From positions 1-33,443 of the forward strand of contig CAZSLO010000020.1 in the NCBI GenBank assembly GCA_964608025.1: a stretch of 33,443 nucleotides of DNA, in the 5' to 3' direction. Position 1 is the first letter of the stretch; every line of letters starts with the position of its first letter. The translations under genes and the position numbers were made by a program. Of the stretch, positions 1 to 8,427 are shown piece after piece. The notes under the pieces were generated by a model. The model was given only the letters and a program-made list of their open reading frames with translations, ran no database searches and was not told the DNA's origin. The DNA is from CAZSLO01 sp964608025 (GTDB lineage Bacteria; Chloroflexota; Dehalococcoidia; Lucifugimonadales; CAJWER01).

Positions 1-138
1 GTTTGGTGGTTCTTCTTTGCCTCCTCCCCCCACCCCGCTGTTTACTACCCGGGTTGTATAGTTGTGATTACCTGAGGAATTCAAATCAATAGATGGGAAG
101 CGTAGCTACAATGCTTCCATTTCGAGGTGATTGTTTTT
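1..138 (+). promoter_or_regulatory. Upstream region of radA
   Basis: This short leader holds a pyrimidine-rich tract (about 11-36) and a possible -10 hexamer TATAGT at 57-62, with no convincing -35 at standard spacing. A clear ribosome binding site, GAGGTG at 124-129, lies 9 nt ahead of the TTG chosen as the radA start. The region is cut by the window edge, so it may include the end of a preceding transcript. Confidence 0.3.
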
Positions 139-1533
139 TTGGCCAAGGGTAAAACGAAGACGATTTACGTTTGCGATAGTTGCGGGAATGAGACCCCTCG
201 TTGGGAAGGCCGCTGTCCATCGTGTCGACAATGGAACACGCTTGCAGAAATGAAACAAAGCAAGCTTCCTGAGGGAAACCATTGGATAGGTGAATCCTTA
301 CCAGCCATACATCTATCTGATGTCGCAGTGGAAGATTTCCCAAGAATTGAAGTTGATTCCCACGAGATCAATCGGGTGATGGGTGGTGGAATTGTAAAGG
401 GTTCTTTGACGCTCATTGCAGGGGATCCAGGAATTGGTAAATCAACACTACTTTTGAGATTAGCCTCAGATGTTGCAGATTCCGGTGGACAATGTTTATA
501 CGTGACTGGTGAAGAATCGGTATCTCAGATCAAGATGAGGGCTGATCGCCTTGGCTTACCAGGTACTGGATTGTACTTACTACAGGCTACTGAGCTCACA
601 GAAGTTATGGCTGAACTGGACAAGCGGCAGGTTAGTCTCGTAGTTGTGGATTCGATTCAAACATTGTTCGATGCTTCTGAATCCTCCACGTCTGGAAGCG
701 TGACTCAGATTCGCCAGTGTACCCGTGTTTTAATGGAATGGGCTAAGCGCACTGGTGTACCAGTCTTACTGACTGGTCATGTAACTAAAGGAGGCGATAT
801 AGCAGGACCCCGTGTTTTAGAACACATGGTAGACGTGGTCCTTTACTTAGAGGGTGACCCTATAAGTGCCTGGAGGCTTCTAAGAGCTGTCAAGAACCGA
901 TTTGGATCCACGAATGAAGTTGGGGTATTTGAGATGAGCAATGAAGGGCTTGTAGACGTCGTAGATCCCTCTAGTGTCTTCATCTCCGGGAGACGCGAAG
1001 GCTCAGTAGGTTCTATAGTTGTTGCCACCATGGAAGGTACTCGACCATTATTAATCGAGGTTCAAGCTCTGACTAACCCTTCACTTTTGCCGGCACCTCG
1101 TCGAGTGGCTACAGGAGTAGATATTAACCGGCTTCTTCTTGTGTGCGCCGTACTCTCTAGACGCACCGGCGTGCCTCTTTCTGGGCAGGATGTGGTTGTA
1201 AATGTTACAGGCGGATTTAGAATTTCAGAGCCAGCCGCAGATTTGGGCATCGCTCTAGCTATTACCTCGAGCTTGAGAGACGTGGCTATACCAACAGGTC
1301 TTGTAGCATTGGGAGAGATAGGACTCACCGGAGAAATACGCACTGTACCTCAGATATCACACCGAGTAGAAGAGGCTCAGAGACTTGGGTTGTCAAAGTG
1401 CCTTGTACCGCAGGTTTCTGCCCACGCAACTAGTGGTCGAGGCAGTTCTTTAGGTCACGCAGTGGACACGCTAAGTGAGGCCCTGTCTTATGCGTTACCA
1501 CGTTCTGGAAACTATGTTGAATCTAAGAAATAG
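139..1533 (+). CDS. radA: DNA repair protein RadA
   Basis: RadA is a RecA-related ATPase that promotes branch migration and processing of recombination intermediates in the cytoplasm. The protein is 464 residues from TTG 139, normal for the family. The N-terminal zinc finger has C12, C15, C26 and C29 (VCDSCG...CPSC). The Walker A motif GDPGIGKST starts near residue 95, the RadA-specific KNRFG motif is near residue 252, and the C-terminal third is the Lon-protease-like domain that acts as a scaffold in RadA. TTG 139 is preferred over the in-frame GTG at 127 because it gives the usual MAKxKT N-terminus and good spacing from GAGGTG at 124-129. The next gene, larC, follows after 65 nt on the same strand. 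Identification is firm; only the start codon is a choice. Confidence 0.96.
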   Translation: MAKGKTKTIYVCDSCGNETPRWEGRCPSCRQWNTLAEMKQSKLPEGNHWIGESLPAIHLSDVAVEDFPRIEVDSHEINRVMGGGIVKGSLTLIAGDPGIGKSTLLLRLASDVADSGGQCLYVTGEESVSQIKMRADRLGLPGTGLYLLQATELTEVMAELDKRQVSLVVVDSIQTLFDASESSTSGSVTQIRQCTRVLMEWAKRTGVPVLLTGHVTKGGDIAGPRVLEHMVDVVLYLEGDPISAWRLLRAVKNRFGSTNEVGVFEMSNEGLVDVVDPSSVFISGRREGSVGSIVVATMEGTRPLLIEVQALTNPSLLPAPRRVATGVDINRLLLVCAVLSRRTGVPLSGQDVVVNVTGGFRISEPAADLGIALAITSSLRDVAIPTGLVALGEIGLTGEIRTVPQISHRVEEAQRLGLSKCLVPQVSAHATSGRGSSLGHAVDTLSEALSYALPRSGNYVESKK

Positions 1534-1598
1534 GAGACCACGGTTGTGAACAGAAGCTTAGCGCTAAATAACACCGTCTCTCATCGAGGGATTTACCC

Positions 1599-2801
1599 GT
1601 GGTACTAGGATATCTTCACTGTATTGGTGGGGTTAGTGGTGACATGTTGCTTGGGGCTATTGTTGATGCTGGTATACCGGCGGAAGACCTTCAGACGGAG
1701 TTGGCTGGTTTCGCAGTAGGAGGCTTTTCTATATCAGCTTGTAGATCTCACCGGGGTGGCGTTGATGGGACATTAGTGTCGGTAGATATCGGAAATGAAC
1801 CGCGAAAATTTGATACGGTTGGAGAGTTGATAGATACGTTGGAGGCATCGGACTTTACTAGTTCAGTGATCATCCGATCACGGGAAGTGTTAGAAAGACT
1901 TGCACAGGCGGAGGCTTCTGTTCATGGCATAAAGGCCGAGGATGTCCATCTACACGAACTGGGTACGGTAGATACCTTGGTTGATGTGGTTGGAACGGTG
2001 TTGGGAATGGAGAAGCTTGGGATCGACCGACTTTTCTGCTCACCTTTGCCTACAGGATCTGGAATCTTCCAGAGTGAGCATGGGATGTTGCCGGCCCCAT
2101 CCCCTGCTACTGCAGCGCTTTTCGGGATGTCCAACGCTCCCACCATTCCACCTCCGGGAGACATCTTAAATGCAGGCGAGATGGTAACACCTACAGGTGC
2201 AGCTATTGTTACCACTATAGCTGCATTCAACCAGCCAGCGATGCACATATCAAGAATAGGTTACGGACTTGGATCTAGAGACCCTTCAGCGTACCCGAAT
2301 GTTACAGCACTTTGGATAGGGGAATCATCAAGTCCAGTAGGTGTATCTACTCTCAGGCTGGTTGAGACCAACATAGATGATATGACCTCTGAGATGTTTC
2401 CATATGTATCCGAATGCCTATTCGAAATCGGGGCACGGGATGTTTGGATAACTCCTATACAGATGAAAAAAGGACGACCAGGTATGATGCTTAGTGTACT
2501 GGTCACCCCTGAATTGGAATCTCAGGCTGTATCCATAATATTGAATCAAACCACCACGCTTGGTGTTCGAGTCACGGCCTTGGATAGATATGAGGCTGAG
2601 CGCGAGATTGTATCCATAGGCACGAGTGTTGGAAAAGTAGCTGTCAAAATAAAATCCATAGATGGTAAACCTGTAGCAGTTTCTCCTGAGTTTGAGGAGT
2701 GTCGTAGGATAGCGCGCCAGAAGAAGATATCTTTACAGAAAGTATTTCGAATAGTACAGGCTGCTGCGGAAGCTGAATTACTGGATACAGGGGATATCTA
2801 G
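1599..2801 (+). CDS. larC: Nickel-pincer cofactor biosynthesis protein LarC
   Basis: LarC is the CTP-dependent nickel insertase that completes the nickel-pincer nucleotide cofactor of lactate racemase and relatives. The 400-residue product has the family landmarks: a GVSGDM motif near residue 13, a histidine-rich HLHELGTVD segment in the first half, and ETNIDDM followed by TPIQMKKGRPG in the C-terminal domain. In Lactobacillus the two halves are joined by programmed frameshifting; here they are one continuous frame. The start is GTG 1599, with GAGGG at 1586-1590 eight nucleotides upstream. The usual YLDC before the SGDM motif reads YLHC. The partners LarB, LarE and LarA are not in the window. 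The following cysteine desulfurase lies 71 nt downstream and may be cotranscribed. LarE-type enzymes consume sulfur, so a link is conceivable but unproven. Confidence 0.93.
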   Translation: MVLGYLHCIGGVSGDMLLGAIVDAGIPAEDLQTELAGFAVGGFSISACRSHRGGVDGTLVSVDIGNEPRKFDTVGELIDTLEASDFTSSVIIRSREVLERLAQAEASVHGIKAEDVHLHELGTVDTLVDVVGTVLGMEKLGIDRLFCSPLPTGSGIFQSEHGMLPAPSPATAALFGMSNAPTIPPPGDILNAGEMVTPTGAAIVTTIAAFNQPAMHISRIGYGLGSRDPSAYPNVTALWIGESSSPVGVSTLRLVETNIDDMTSEMFPYVSECLFEIGARDVWITPIQMKKGRPGMMLSVLVTPELESQAVSIILNQTTTLGVRVTALDRYEAEREIVSIGTSVGKVAVKIKSIDGKPVAVSPEFEECRRIARQKKISLQKVFRIVQAAAEAELLDTGDI

Positions 2802-2872
2802 GTGCGTGCTACAATATTTTGGCGTACGGATTCACCTGTACGGCACTATGTTCTATTTACCCAGGTATCTCT

Positions 2873-4066
2873 ATGAACGATCCACACAAGTTCATATATA
2901 TGGATCATGCTGCTACGACCCCGGTCAGGCCAGAAGTTGTATCGGCCATGCTGCCGTTTTTCACAGAGAATTTTGCGAACCCATCGAGTATTTACACGTT
3001 GGCCCAAGATGCTCATAAAGCACTGGATGATGCGAGATCAGAAGTAGCTACTATCCTGGGAGCTCGCGTGGGCTCAGTTGTTTTTACTAGTGGCGGAACC
3101 GAGTCTGATAACTCGGCGATCAAGGGTGCGGCATTTGCTCAGCGGGATACCGGAAACCACATTATCACCTCCAGCATAGAACATCACGCTGTCCTCAATT
3201 CCTGTGATCAATTACAGCGTGAGGGATTCGAAGTAACTTACATGCCGGTTGATCGAGATGGACTTGTTGATCCAGATGAAATTGGAAGATCTATAACTGA
3301 TTCCACGACCGTTGTTAGCATAATGATGGCAAACAATGAAATCGGTACGGTCCAGCCGATTGCTGATATTTCCCGAATTGTTAAACAGCAAGCTAGTAAA
3401 CGTGGCACTTCGATCGCGATGCACACAGATGCTGTACAGGCAGCAGGATTTCTAGATCTGAATGTACAAAACCTGGGAGTGGATTTATTAAGCCTCTCTG
3501 CACATAAGTTTCATGGACCCAAGGGAATCGGTGTTTTATATGTCAAGCGAGGCACACCATTTGAACCCCAGCAGCAGGGTGGAGGTCAAGAGCGTGAAAG
3601 GCGATCTGGTACTGAAAATGTCCCCCTGATTGTTGGAATGGCCAAGGCCCTGCGGTTGGCAGAACAAGAACGAATTGATGCAAAGACACACTGTAGTCGG
3701 CTTCGTGACCGTATCGTTACTGGAATATTTGAGAGAATCCCAGACGTCCGCCTTAATGGACATGAGACCCTGAGACTACCTAACAACGTTAACATCTCCT
3801 TTGAATCTGTAGAGGGAGAGCCAATTCTTCTGGGACTTGATTTCGCTGGCATATGTGCCTCAAGTGGAAGTGCGTGCTCATCCGCATCGCTGGAGCCCTC
3901 TCATGTGCTTACGGCAATTGGCTTGAGTACGGAATTGGCCAGAGGGAGTCTGCGAATTACTGTTGGTCCAGAAAACACTGAGCAAGACGTGGACTATCTA
4001 CTAGATACACTGACAGGATTGGTAGCTCGTCTGCGAGATATGCCTTCCCTTTCAGTAGCAGAGTAG
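2873..4066 (+). CDS. Cysteine desulfurase, IscS/NifS class
   Basis: This is a pyridoxal-phosphate enzyme that removes sulfur from cysteine to form a protein persulfide and alanine, supplying Fe-S clusters, tRNA thiolation and other sulfur acceptors. The 397-residue protein begins FIYMDHAATTPV after ATG 2873. It shows the PLP-lysine motif SLSAHKFHGPKG and the class I catalytic-cysteine loop CASSGSACSS. Both are intact. ATG 2873 is chosen over an in-frame GTG-type start at 2819 because known family members start just before the YLDxAATTP motif; the ribosome binding site there (CAGG) is weak. The gene sits between larC and thioredoxin on the same strand. No iscU or sufU scaffold is adjacent, so the sulfur acceptor cannot be named. 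It could equally be called nifS or iscS. Confidence 0.94.
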   Translation: MNDPHKFIYMDHAATTPVRPEVVSAMLPFFTENFANPSSIYTLAQDAHKALDDARSEVATILGARVGSVVFTSGGTESDNSAIKGAAFAQRDTGNHIITSSIEHHAVLNSCDQLQREGFEVTYMPVDRDGLVDPDEIGRSITDSTTVVSIMMANNEIGTVQPIADISRIVKQQASKRGTSIAMHTDAVQAAGFLDLNVQNLGVDLLSLSAHKFHGPKGIGVLYVKRGTPFEPQQQGGGQERERRSGTENVPLIVGMAKALRLAEQERIDAKTHCSRLRDRIVTGIFERIPDVRLNGHETLRLPNNVNISFESVEGEPILLGLDFAGICASSGSACSSASLEPSHVLTAIGLSTELARGSLRITVGPENTEQDVDYLLDTLTGLVARLRDMPSLSVAE

Positions 4067-4079
4067 CTGTGGATTAAGG

Positions 4080-4111
4080 TAGAATTTAAACGAGTAATGG
4101 TTGTTAACAAC
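4080..4111 (+). promoter_or_regulatory. Possible promoter -10 and palindromic operator ahead of thioredoxin
   Basis: TAGAAT at 4080-4085 resembles a -10 hexamer, though I see no good -35. A perfect 12-bp palindrome, GTTGTTAACAAC, lies at 4100-4111 just downstream, where a repressor could block initiation or elongation. It is about 67 nt ahead of the thioredoxin ATG. A palindrome of this length can occur by chance. Confidence 0.28.
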
Positions 4112-4178
4112 ACCGCACTCAATAAGTTATTGGTCGAATCAACCAATTAATTTTTCAAATGTGAAACTGGAGGCATAT

Positions 4179-4508
4179 ATGGGGAGCCCACAAGTAGTAA
4201 CGGACGATACTTTTCAGGTAGACGTAATTGAATCTGAAACCCCGGTGTTAGTAGATTTTTGGGCGGACTGGTGCGCGCCCTGCAAGATGATCGCTCCTAT
4301 CGTTGACGATCTTGCAGAAGAATATGATGGTAAAGTGAAATTTGCGAAGATGGATGTTGATAGCAATCCTAAAACTCCTATGACATATGGTGTAAGAGGA
4401 ATTCCGACACTGTTGATCTTTAACGGGGGTTCACCTGTCGACCAGGTGGTTGGTGCCGTGCCAAAAGCAGCCCTCAAGGGACGAATAGATAAGGCTATAG
4501 CCGAGTAA
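4179..4508 (+). CDS. trxA: Thioredoxin
   Basis: This is a cytoplasmic dithiol oxidoreductase of 109 residues, the normal thioredoxin length. The active site is WADWCAPCK, with the redox CxxC near residues 31-34, and the cis-proline loop GIPT appears near residue 75. The start ATG 4179 follows a strong ribosome binding site CTGGAGG at 4167-4173; a longer in-frame extension to 4101 has no family counterpart. Both active-site cysteines are encoded by ordinary Cys codons, so this is not a selenoprotein despite the tRNA-Sec gene 92 nt downstream. Thioredoxin could serve as reductant for the neighbouring persulfide enzyme, but that is only suggested by position. Confidence 0.95.
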   Translation: MGSPQVVTDDTFQVDVIESETPVLVDFWADWCAPCKMIAPIVDDLAEEYDGKVKFAKMDVDSNPKTPMTYGVRGIPTLLIFNGGSPVDQVVGAVPKAALKGRIDKAIAE

Positions 4509-4600
4509 TTTTGTAAACCCTATTTTCTCCAGACGGCATAGCTGTAATAGAAAAGAGTTCGAAGAGCTGAGGCGAGCTAAGTGGGGTGGTACTTGATTGT

Positions 4601-4698
4601 GGGAGCGGATGGGTCCCGGTGGGCTTTGCGGACTTCAAATCCGTTGGCCCCGGCCCTTCGGTCGGGGCGGTGGGTTCGACTCCCTCGCGCTCCCGCCA
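4601..4698 (+). tRNA. selC: Selenocysteine tRNA, anticodon UCA
   Basis: The 98-nt gene aligns position by position with bacterial tRNA-Sec. The anticodon loop is CTTCAAA with anticodon TCA at 4635-4637, and the anticodon stem is GCGGA/TCCGT. A long variable arm pairs GCCCCGGCC with GGTCGGGGC around a CTTC loop. The T loop is TTCGACT, the discriminator is G, and CCA is encoded at 4696-4698. Seven acceptor pairs are perfect (GGGAGCG/CGCTCCC). The eighth pair expected in tRNA-Sec is G-G, the second T-stem pair is U-U, and the D stem has one U-C. These mismatches are unusual, but the anticodon, loop sequences and variable arm leave little doubt about identity. No Sec synthesis or SelB gene is seen nearby. 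Confidence 0.92.
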
Positions 4699-4746
4699 AC
4701 TTTCTGTAGCTGGTAATTGGTAAACAGCCTGAATACTTGGATAAGA

Positions 4747-4770
4747 TGGGATTTTCCCCAGGTTTTTTTT
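4747..4770 (+). terminator. Possible weak terminator after tRNA-Sec
   Basis: A short stem TGGG/CCCA (4747-4750 with 4757-4760) is followed by GG and a run of eight T residues at 4763-4770. The stem is only four pairs, so the call rests mainly on the T-run and the position about 50 nt after the tRNA. Confidence 0.35.
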
Positions 4771-4895
4771 CAGTGTTTATAATTTTATAAGTACCAAAAT
4801 TTGCTTTACTGATATTTTTTTAACCTGTTAATAATGTCCTCAAGTTGCAAAGACAAAATTCTTTGCAGCCCAAGAATTTAACTGGAGGCACCTTT

Positions 4896-5546
4896 ATGAA
4901 CTCTAAAACTTTGGCAGCTGGTCTACTTGTAGTCGGCCCAATAGTCATGTTGATAACATTCATTTTTCTATTTGACGCACTCATCGGGGGTGCAGAAGAC
5001 GGTGTTATCGGTGAAGCGAAAATAAAAGCAGACATAGTAGCCGGAATGGAAAATTTCGCGCTTACCAAACTAGTAGCTTTCTTAGGTCTTAGCGGTATGT
5101 TGGCAATGGCGCTCGGCTATACTCTTTGGGCTCGTTTATTGCAAGGTGAAGGAAAGAAGGGAGCTACACTTGCCACAGTGGCATCTATAGCGATACCGGT
5201 AATTGCAGCAGGGATGATGATGTCGATGGATTTCAACTTTGGTGCAGCGGATGCTTGGGAAAAAGGTGATACAAGTAGCGCCCTAATCTTAGGAGCGACT
5301 GGTGAATATACAGCTTCCAATATTCATTGGGTGTTTCTTATGCTCAGTGTGGGCTTTATAGGTCTAGCTACAGTGTTACAGGTTACGGATAAAGTTAGTA
5401 GATCCATAGGGGGGGTACTTGCAGTAGTAACTTTGGTGATGTTTGTTGGATGGTTTGGTGACTTTGATGCACTGGATTTCTTGTGGATGATATGGATGGT
5501 TGCAACAGTTGCCGCAGGAGTGAATTTGTTTAGACAAAAAGCCTAA
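4896..5546 (+). CDS. Six-helix membrane protein of unknown function
   Basis: I do not recognise this family. The 216-residue protein starts at ATG 4896, seven nucleotides after GGAGG at 4884-4888. An in-frame upstream extension to 4845 lacks any signal. It has about six hydrophobic segments, roughly at residues 7-27, 57-76, 88-107, 138-158, 165-184 and 190-208, with a conserved-looking MDFNFG segment between helices 3 and 4. It ends in a short basic tail. It stands alone between the tRNA-Sec gene and a strong terminator, so it is probably a single-gene transcript. A small transport or envelope role is possible, but nothing in the sequence fixes it. Confidence 0.85.
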   Translation: MNSKTLAAGLLVVGPIVMLITFIFLFDALIGGAEDGVIGEAKIKADIVAGMENFALTKLVAFLGLSGMLAMALGYTLWARLLQGEGKKGATLATVASIAIPVIAAGMMMSMDFNFGAADAWEKGDTSSALILGATGEYTASNIHWVFLMLSVGFIGLATVLQVTDKVSRSIGGVLAVVTLVMFVGWFGDFDALDFLWMIWMVATVAAGVNLFRQKA

Positions 5547-5579
5547 TAACAACCCACTAAACTGAAGTATAAAGATTAA

Positions 5580-5611
5580 GGCACCCCACATACATGGGGT
5601 GCCTTTTTTTT
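5580..5611 (+). terminator. Strong rho-independent terminator
   Basis: GGCACCCC at 5580-5587 pairs perfectly with GGGGTGCC at 5596-5603 (A5588 and T5595 add a ninth pair). A run of eight T residues follows at 5604-5611. It lies 33 nt after the membrane-protein stop and separates it from the ABC-F gene. Confidence 0.95.
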
Positions 5612-5682
5612 GAGGGTATATATGTGTTAATACTAAGATAAATGAAAGAGATCTAATTGAACGTCTTCACCAAAATCTGCAA

Positions 5683-7674
5683 ATGATAAGTGTTTCAAAT
5701 ATAGGCAAATCTTATGGCGACCACGAGCTGTTTAGTGATTTAACAGTAAATGTTTCGGCAGGGCAACGGATTGCGTTGATCGGATCCAACGGATCAGGGA
5801 AATCCACTCTGTTAGATATTATTGCCGGGGAAACATCTCCCGATTCTGGAAAAATATCTAGGTCACGAGATATGGTTACAGGCTATCTCAGGCAAAATCT
5901 TGTGCCACATCCGGATAAAACTCCGTTGGACTTGATCCTTGAAGAATCCCAAGGCATAAAGGATATTCGGCAAAAGATCGAGAAAACATATGAATCCCTT
6001 TCAGATATACCTGGACCACGAATACAATCTGAATTGCTTCGAGAACTCAGCCGACTCGAAGAGACGCTGGAGGATTCAGGCGGACGCTCTAAAGAATATG
6101 AATCCAAGGTAATACTCTCGGGACTAGGTTTTGACCAAGCTGATTTTCATAGACCGTTAAACGAATTCAGCGGTGGTTGGCTTATGCGTGTTGAATTAAG
6201 TAAATTGCTTTTCACGAAGCCAGATCTCTTGCTACTTGACGAACCTACTAACCACTTGGACCTTGAAGCGAACTTGTGGTTAGAGAAATTTTTGCAGTCT
6301 TTCACTGGGGCTGTCATTTTCACTTCTCATGACCGTGCTTTCTTAAACCAGGTTGCGACCATGGTGTTGGCTATTGAACCTGGAGAAGTAGTGCGTTTCC
6401 GAGGCAATTACGACGACTATGTTGTAGCCAGAGAAAATTCCTTAAAGACAAGGGAATCAGCTGCTAACAGGCAGGAACGAGAGATACAGAGACAGATGCG
6501 CTTTGTGGATCGTTTTCGCTCCAAGGCCCGGAAGGCTAGCCAAGTGCAAAGCCGATTGAAACAGATAGAGCGTATAGAAAGAATTCAATTGCCTAGGGTG
6601 ACAAAGAGGATCAATTACAAGTTCCCAGAGCCCCCTCGGAGTGGGGCAGAGGTAATTTCTCTTATTGATCTCGGCAAGGCTTACGGCGACCATGTCATTT
6701 ACAGTGATCTCAACCTGACTTTAAAGAGAGGCGACCGTGTAGCCTTGGTGGGTCCTAATGGTGCAGGGAAATCCACAATGTTAAAGATACTCGCAGGAGT
6801 AATTGATTGGGATTCTGGTGAACGCAAAACAGGCTATAACGTGGTAACGGCATACTATGCCCAGCACTTACTAGATCTTCTAAATCCAGAAAATACCTTA
6901 GTTGAGGAACTTCAACAGGCTGCACCAGATGAATCTGAGCAAAACTTGCGGCATATACTAGGAGGATTTCTATTTAGCGGTGACGATATCAGTAAGTACA
7001 TTTCGGTATTGTCGGGCGGGGAAAAAGCCCGCATGGCGTTGGCTAAGTTACTAGTTCAACCAAGCAATTTGCTCTTTATGGATGAGCCCACGAACCATCT
7101 GGACATAACCTCGAGGGAGATCCTCACAGATGCTCTTAGTGATTACCAAGGTACTATTTGCTTGATAACCCATGATCGTACCGTCATACGCCAGGTTTCC
7201 AACAAGATCATTGAGATCAATGGGGGTATTCCGACGGTCTTTTCAGGGGACTATGATAGCTACCTGTATCGGAAACAACAAAACCAGTCCATTAAGAAAC
7301 CGGCTGGTGTGGATGGGAACAACATTCTCAAAAGTGGTAAGGGTGATAGGTTGACTAAAGGCCGACCTGAAACACCCCGAAGCATAGAAAATAAGATGCG
7401 CAGAAATCTTAACAAGGAAGCAAGGACTATAGCTAGCACTATCGAGAAAATCGATTCCGCACTTTTTGATCACGAGACCAAGATCACTAAGATGGAGGAA
7501 CTGTTTTCGGACCCAGACTTGATAGAAGATAAAGCACAGTTAGTTACATTGGGAGAACAATACGAGGAGCTAAAAGGAAAGATTCAATCCCTTTGGGAGG
7601 AATGGGAAAAATTATCTCTAGATGCCGAGAGAGTTGACTTTCAGCTTCGAGATCTTGATACGGACGCCAAATAG
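5683..7674 (+). CDS. ABC-F family ATP-binding protein
   Basis: ABC-F proteins have two ATPase domains and no membrane part. They act on ribosomes, as translation factors or antibiotic-resistance factors. This 663-residue protein has Walker A GSNGSGKST near residue 34, signature FSGGW near 163 and DEPTNHLD near 186. The second domain has GPNGAGKST near 356, LSGGEKARM near 443 and DEPTNHLD near 467. Between them is the basic, helical P-site tRNA interaction linker typical of ABC-F. A charged coiled coil of about 130 residues ends the protein, as in Uup and YdiF-like members. The start ATG 5683 lacks a clear ribosome binding site, and a possible -10 TAAGAT lies at 5634-5639. It follows a terminator and appears monocistronic. 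Which subfamily it belongs to cannot be settled by eye. Confidence 0.93.
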   Translation: MISVSNIGKSYGDHELFSDLTVNVSAGQRIALIGSNGSGKSTLLDIIAGETSPDSGKISRSRDMVTGYLRQNLVPHPDKTPLDLILEESQGIKDIRQKIEKTYESLSDIPGPRIQSELLRELSRLEETLEDSGGRSKEYESKVILSGLGFDQADFHRPLNEFSGGWLMRVELSKLLFTKPDLLLLDEPTNHLDLEANLWLEKFLQSFTGAVIFTSHDRAFLNQVATMVLAIEPGEVVRFRGNYDDYVVARENSLKTRESAANRQEREIQRQMRFVDRFRSKARKASQVQSRLKQIERIERIQLPRVTKRINYKFPEPPRSGAEVISLIDLGKAYGDHVIYSDLNLTLKRGDRVALVGPNGAGKSTMLKILAGVIDWDSGERKTGYNVVTAYYAQHLLDLLNPENTLVEELQQAAPDESEQNLRHILGGFLFSGDDISKYISVLSGGEKARMALAKLLVQPSNLLFMDEPTNHLDITSREILTDALSDYQGTICLITHDRTVIRQVSNKIIEINGGIPTVFSGDYDSYLYRKQQNQSIKKPAGVDGNNILKSGKGDRLTKGRPETPRSIENKMRRNLNKEARTIASTIEKIDSALFDHETKITKMEELFSDPDLIEDKAQLVTLGEQYEELKGKIQSLWEEWEKLSLDAERVDFQLRDLDTDAK

Positions 7675-7866
7675 TTTTCTATTGCTTATAGTCCTTGATG
7701 AATTCACATATACGAAAATATTTACAAAGCCACAGTTCCGCTAACCGTTGGGTCCTTGATAGTTGTGGGGAGCGGAGATTGAATTTCAGATCAACTTGAT
7801 AATTGTATTGTAATTTTGCCTAGGTTTAGCCATTAATTTATTGCGGCCTCCTTGAGAGGGATAAAT

Positions 7867-8154
7867 TTAGGCTATCTCACCCACAATATATTCCCCGTCT
7901 GTCCAGGTCGGATCTGAATTCAGATGTTTCATCATTTTCGTAAAGGCTTCGTGTTGTTCAGGCCTGTTTGCATTAGCTACGTGAGCTTCCTTGCTTTCAA
8001 ATATAGCAACTCCAATCCAGTCAGAATTACTGTCATCTGGTTTCATAAGGAACCAAGCGATCATACCGTCTGGAATCTCTCCTGTATCCATTGCATCCAG
8101 TAAATCTTCCTCGTGGCCAGTTTTAACGCTCAAGTTAAATATTGTTCCGTACAT
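7867..8154 (-). CDS. ABM-fold (dimeric alpha/beta barrel) protein
   Basis: The 95-residue product resembles small antibiotic-biosynthesis-monooxygenase-like proteins. It has an N-terminal strand (MYGTIFNLSVKTG), a helix, a central IAWFLMKPDD strand, a VAIFESKEAH segment, a second helix (HEAFTKMMKHL) and a final EYIVGEIA strand. Such proteins form dimeric ferredoxin-like barrels and include monooxygenases and many with no known substrate. The start at 8154 is preceded on the minus strand by TTTTGGAG with 8-nt spacing; an in-frame extension to 8205 has no signal. It is oriented against its neighbours and is probably a single-gene unit. No catalytic residues can be assigned. Confidence 0.75.
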   Translation of the reverse strand: MYGTIFNLSVKTGHEEDLLDAMDTGEIPDGMIAWFLMKPDDSNSDWIGVAIFESKEAHVANANRPEQHEAFTKMMKHLNSDPTWTDGEYIVGEIA

Positions 8155-8427
8155 AATATTGCTCCAAAATTCTTGTATATGGTTCAGGTACAGGATATAT
8201 AGCAAGATGCATGGGATTCAAGCCAGCGGTCGTATATTTGGGTTCATTAAGGATACGGTGGTCTTTTCAGGACCATTCCGTAGTTTTCTAGGCCGGTGTA
8301 TTGGTTGCTTTGGTAAGCAGGTTCATGGCCTTTCCCACCATTTGGACAGTATGGCACATGTATTCTCAGGATATACCGGCAAGCTTTTTACATTTTAAAA
8401 TAATGCGATCACTATAAAGAGGACAAG

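Noticed and set aside
4601..4698. tRNA-Sec as attachment site for the recombinase remnant at 10072
   Set aside because: I saw no repeat of the tRNA 3' end near the remnant or elsewhere in the window.
7991..8398. Plus-strand 135-codon ORF overlapping the ABM gene
   Set aside because: It is antisense to the ABM gene over half its length, has no ribosome binding site, and its sequence resembles no family. Minus-strand frames of 8160-8400 contain several stops, so a decayed gene there is possible but unproven.
8160..8400. Selenoprotein with in-frame TGA on the minus strand
   Set aside because: The frame with TGA also holds TAG or lacks a start and has no family resemblance, so readthrough is not supported.
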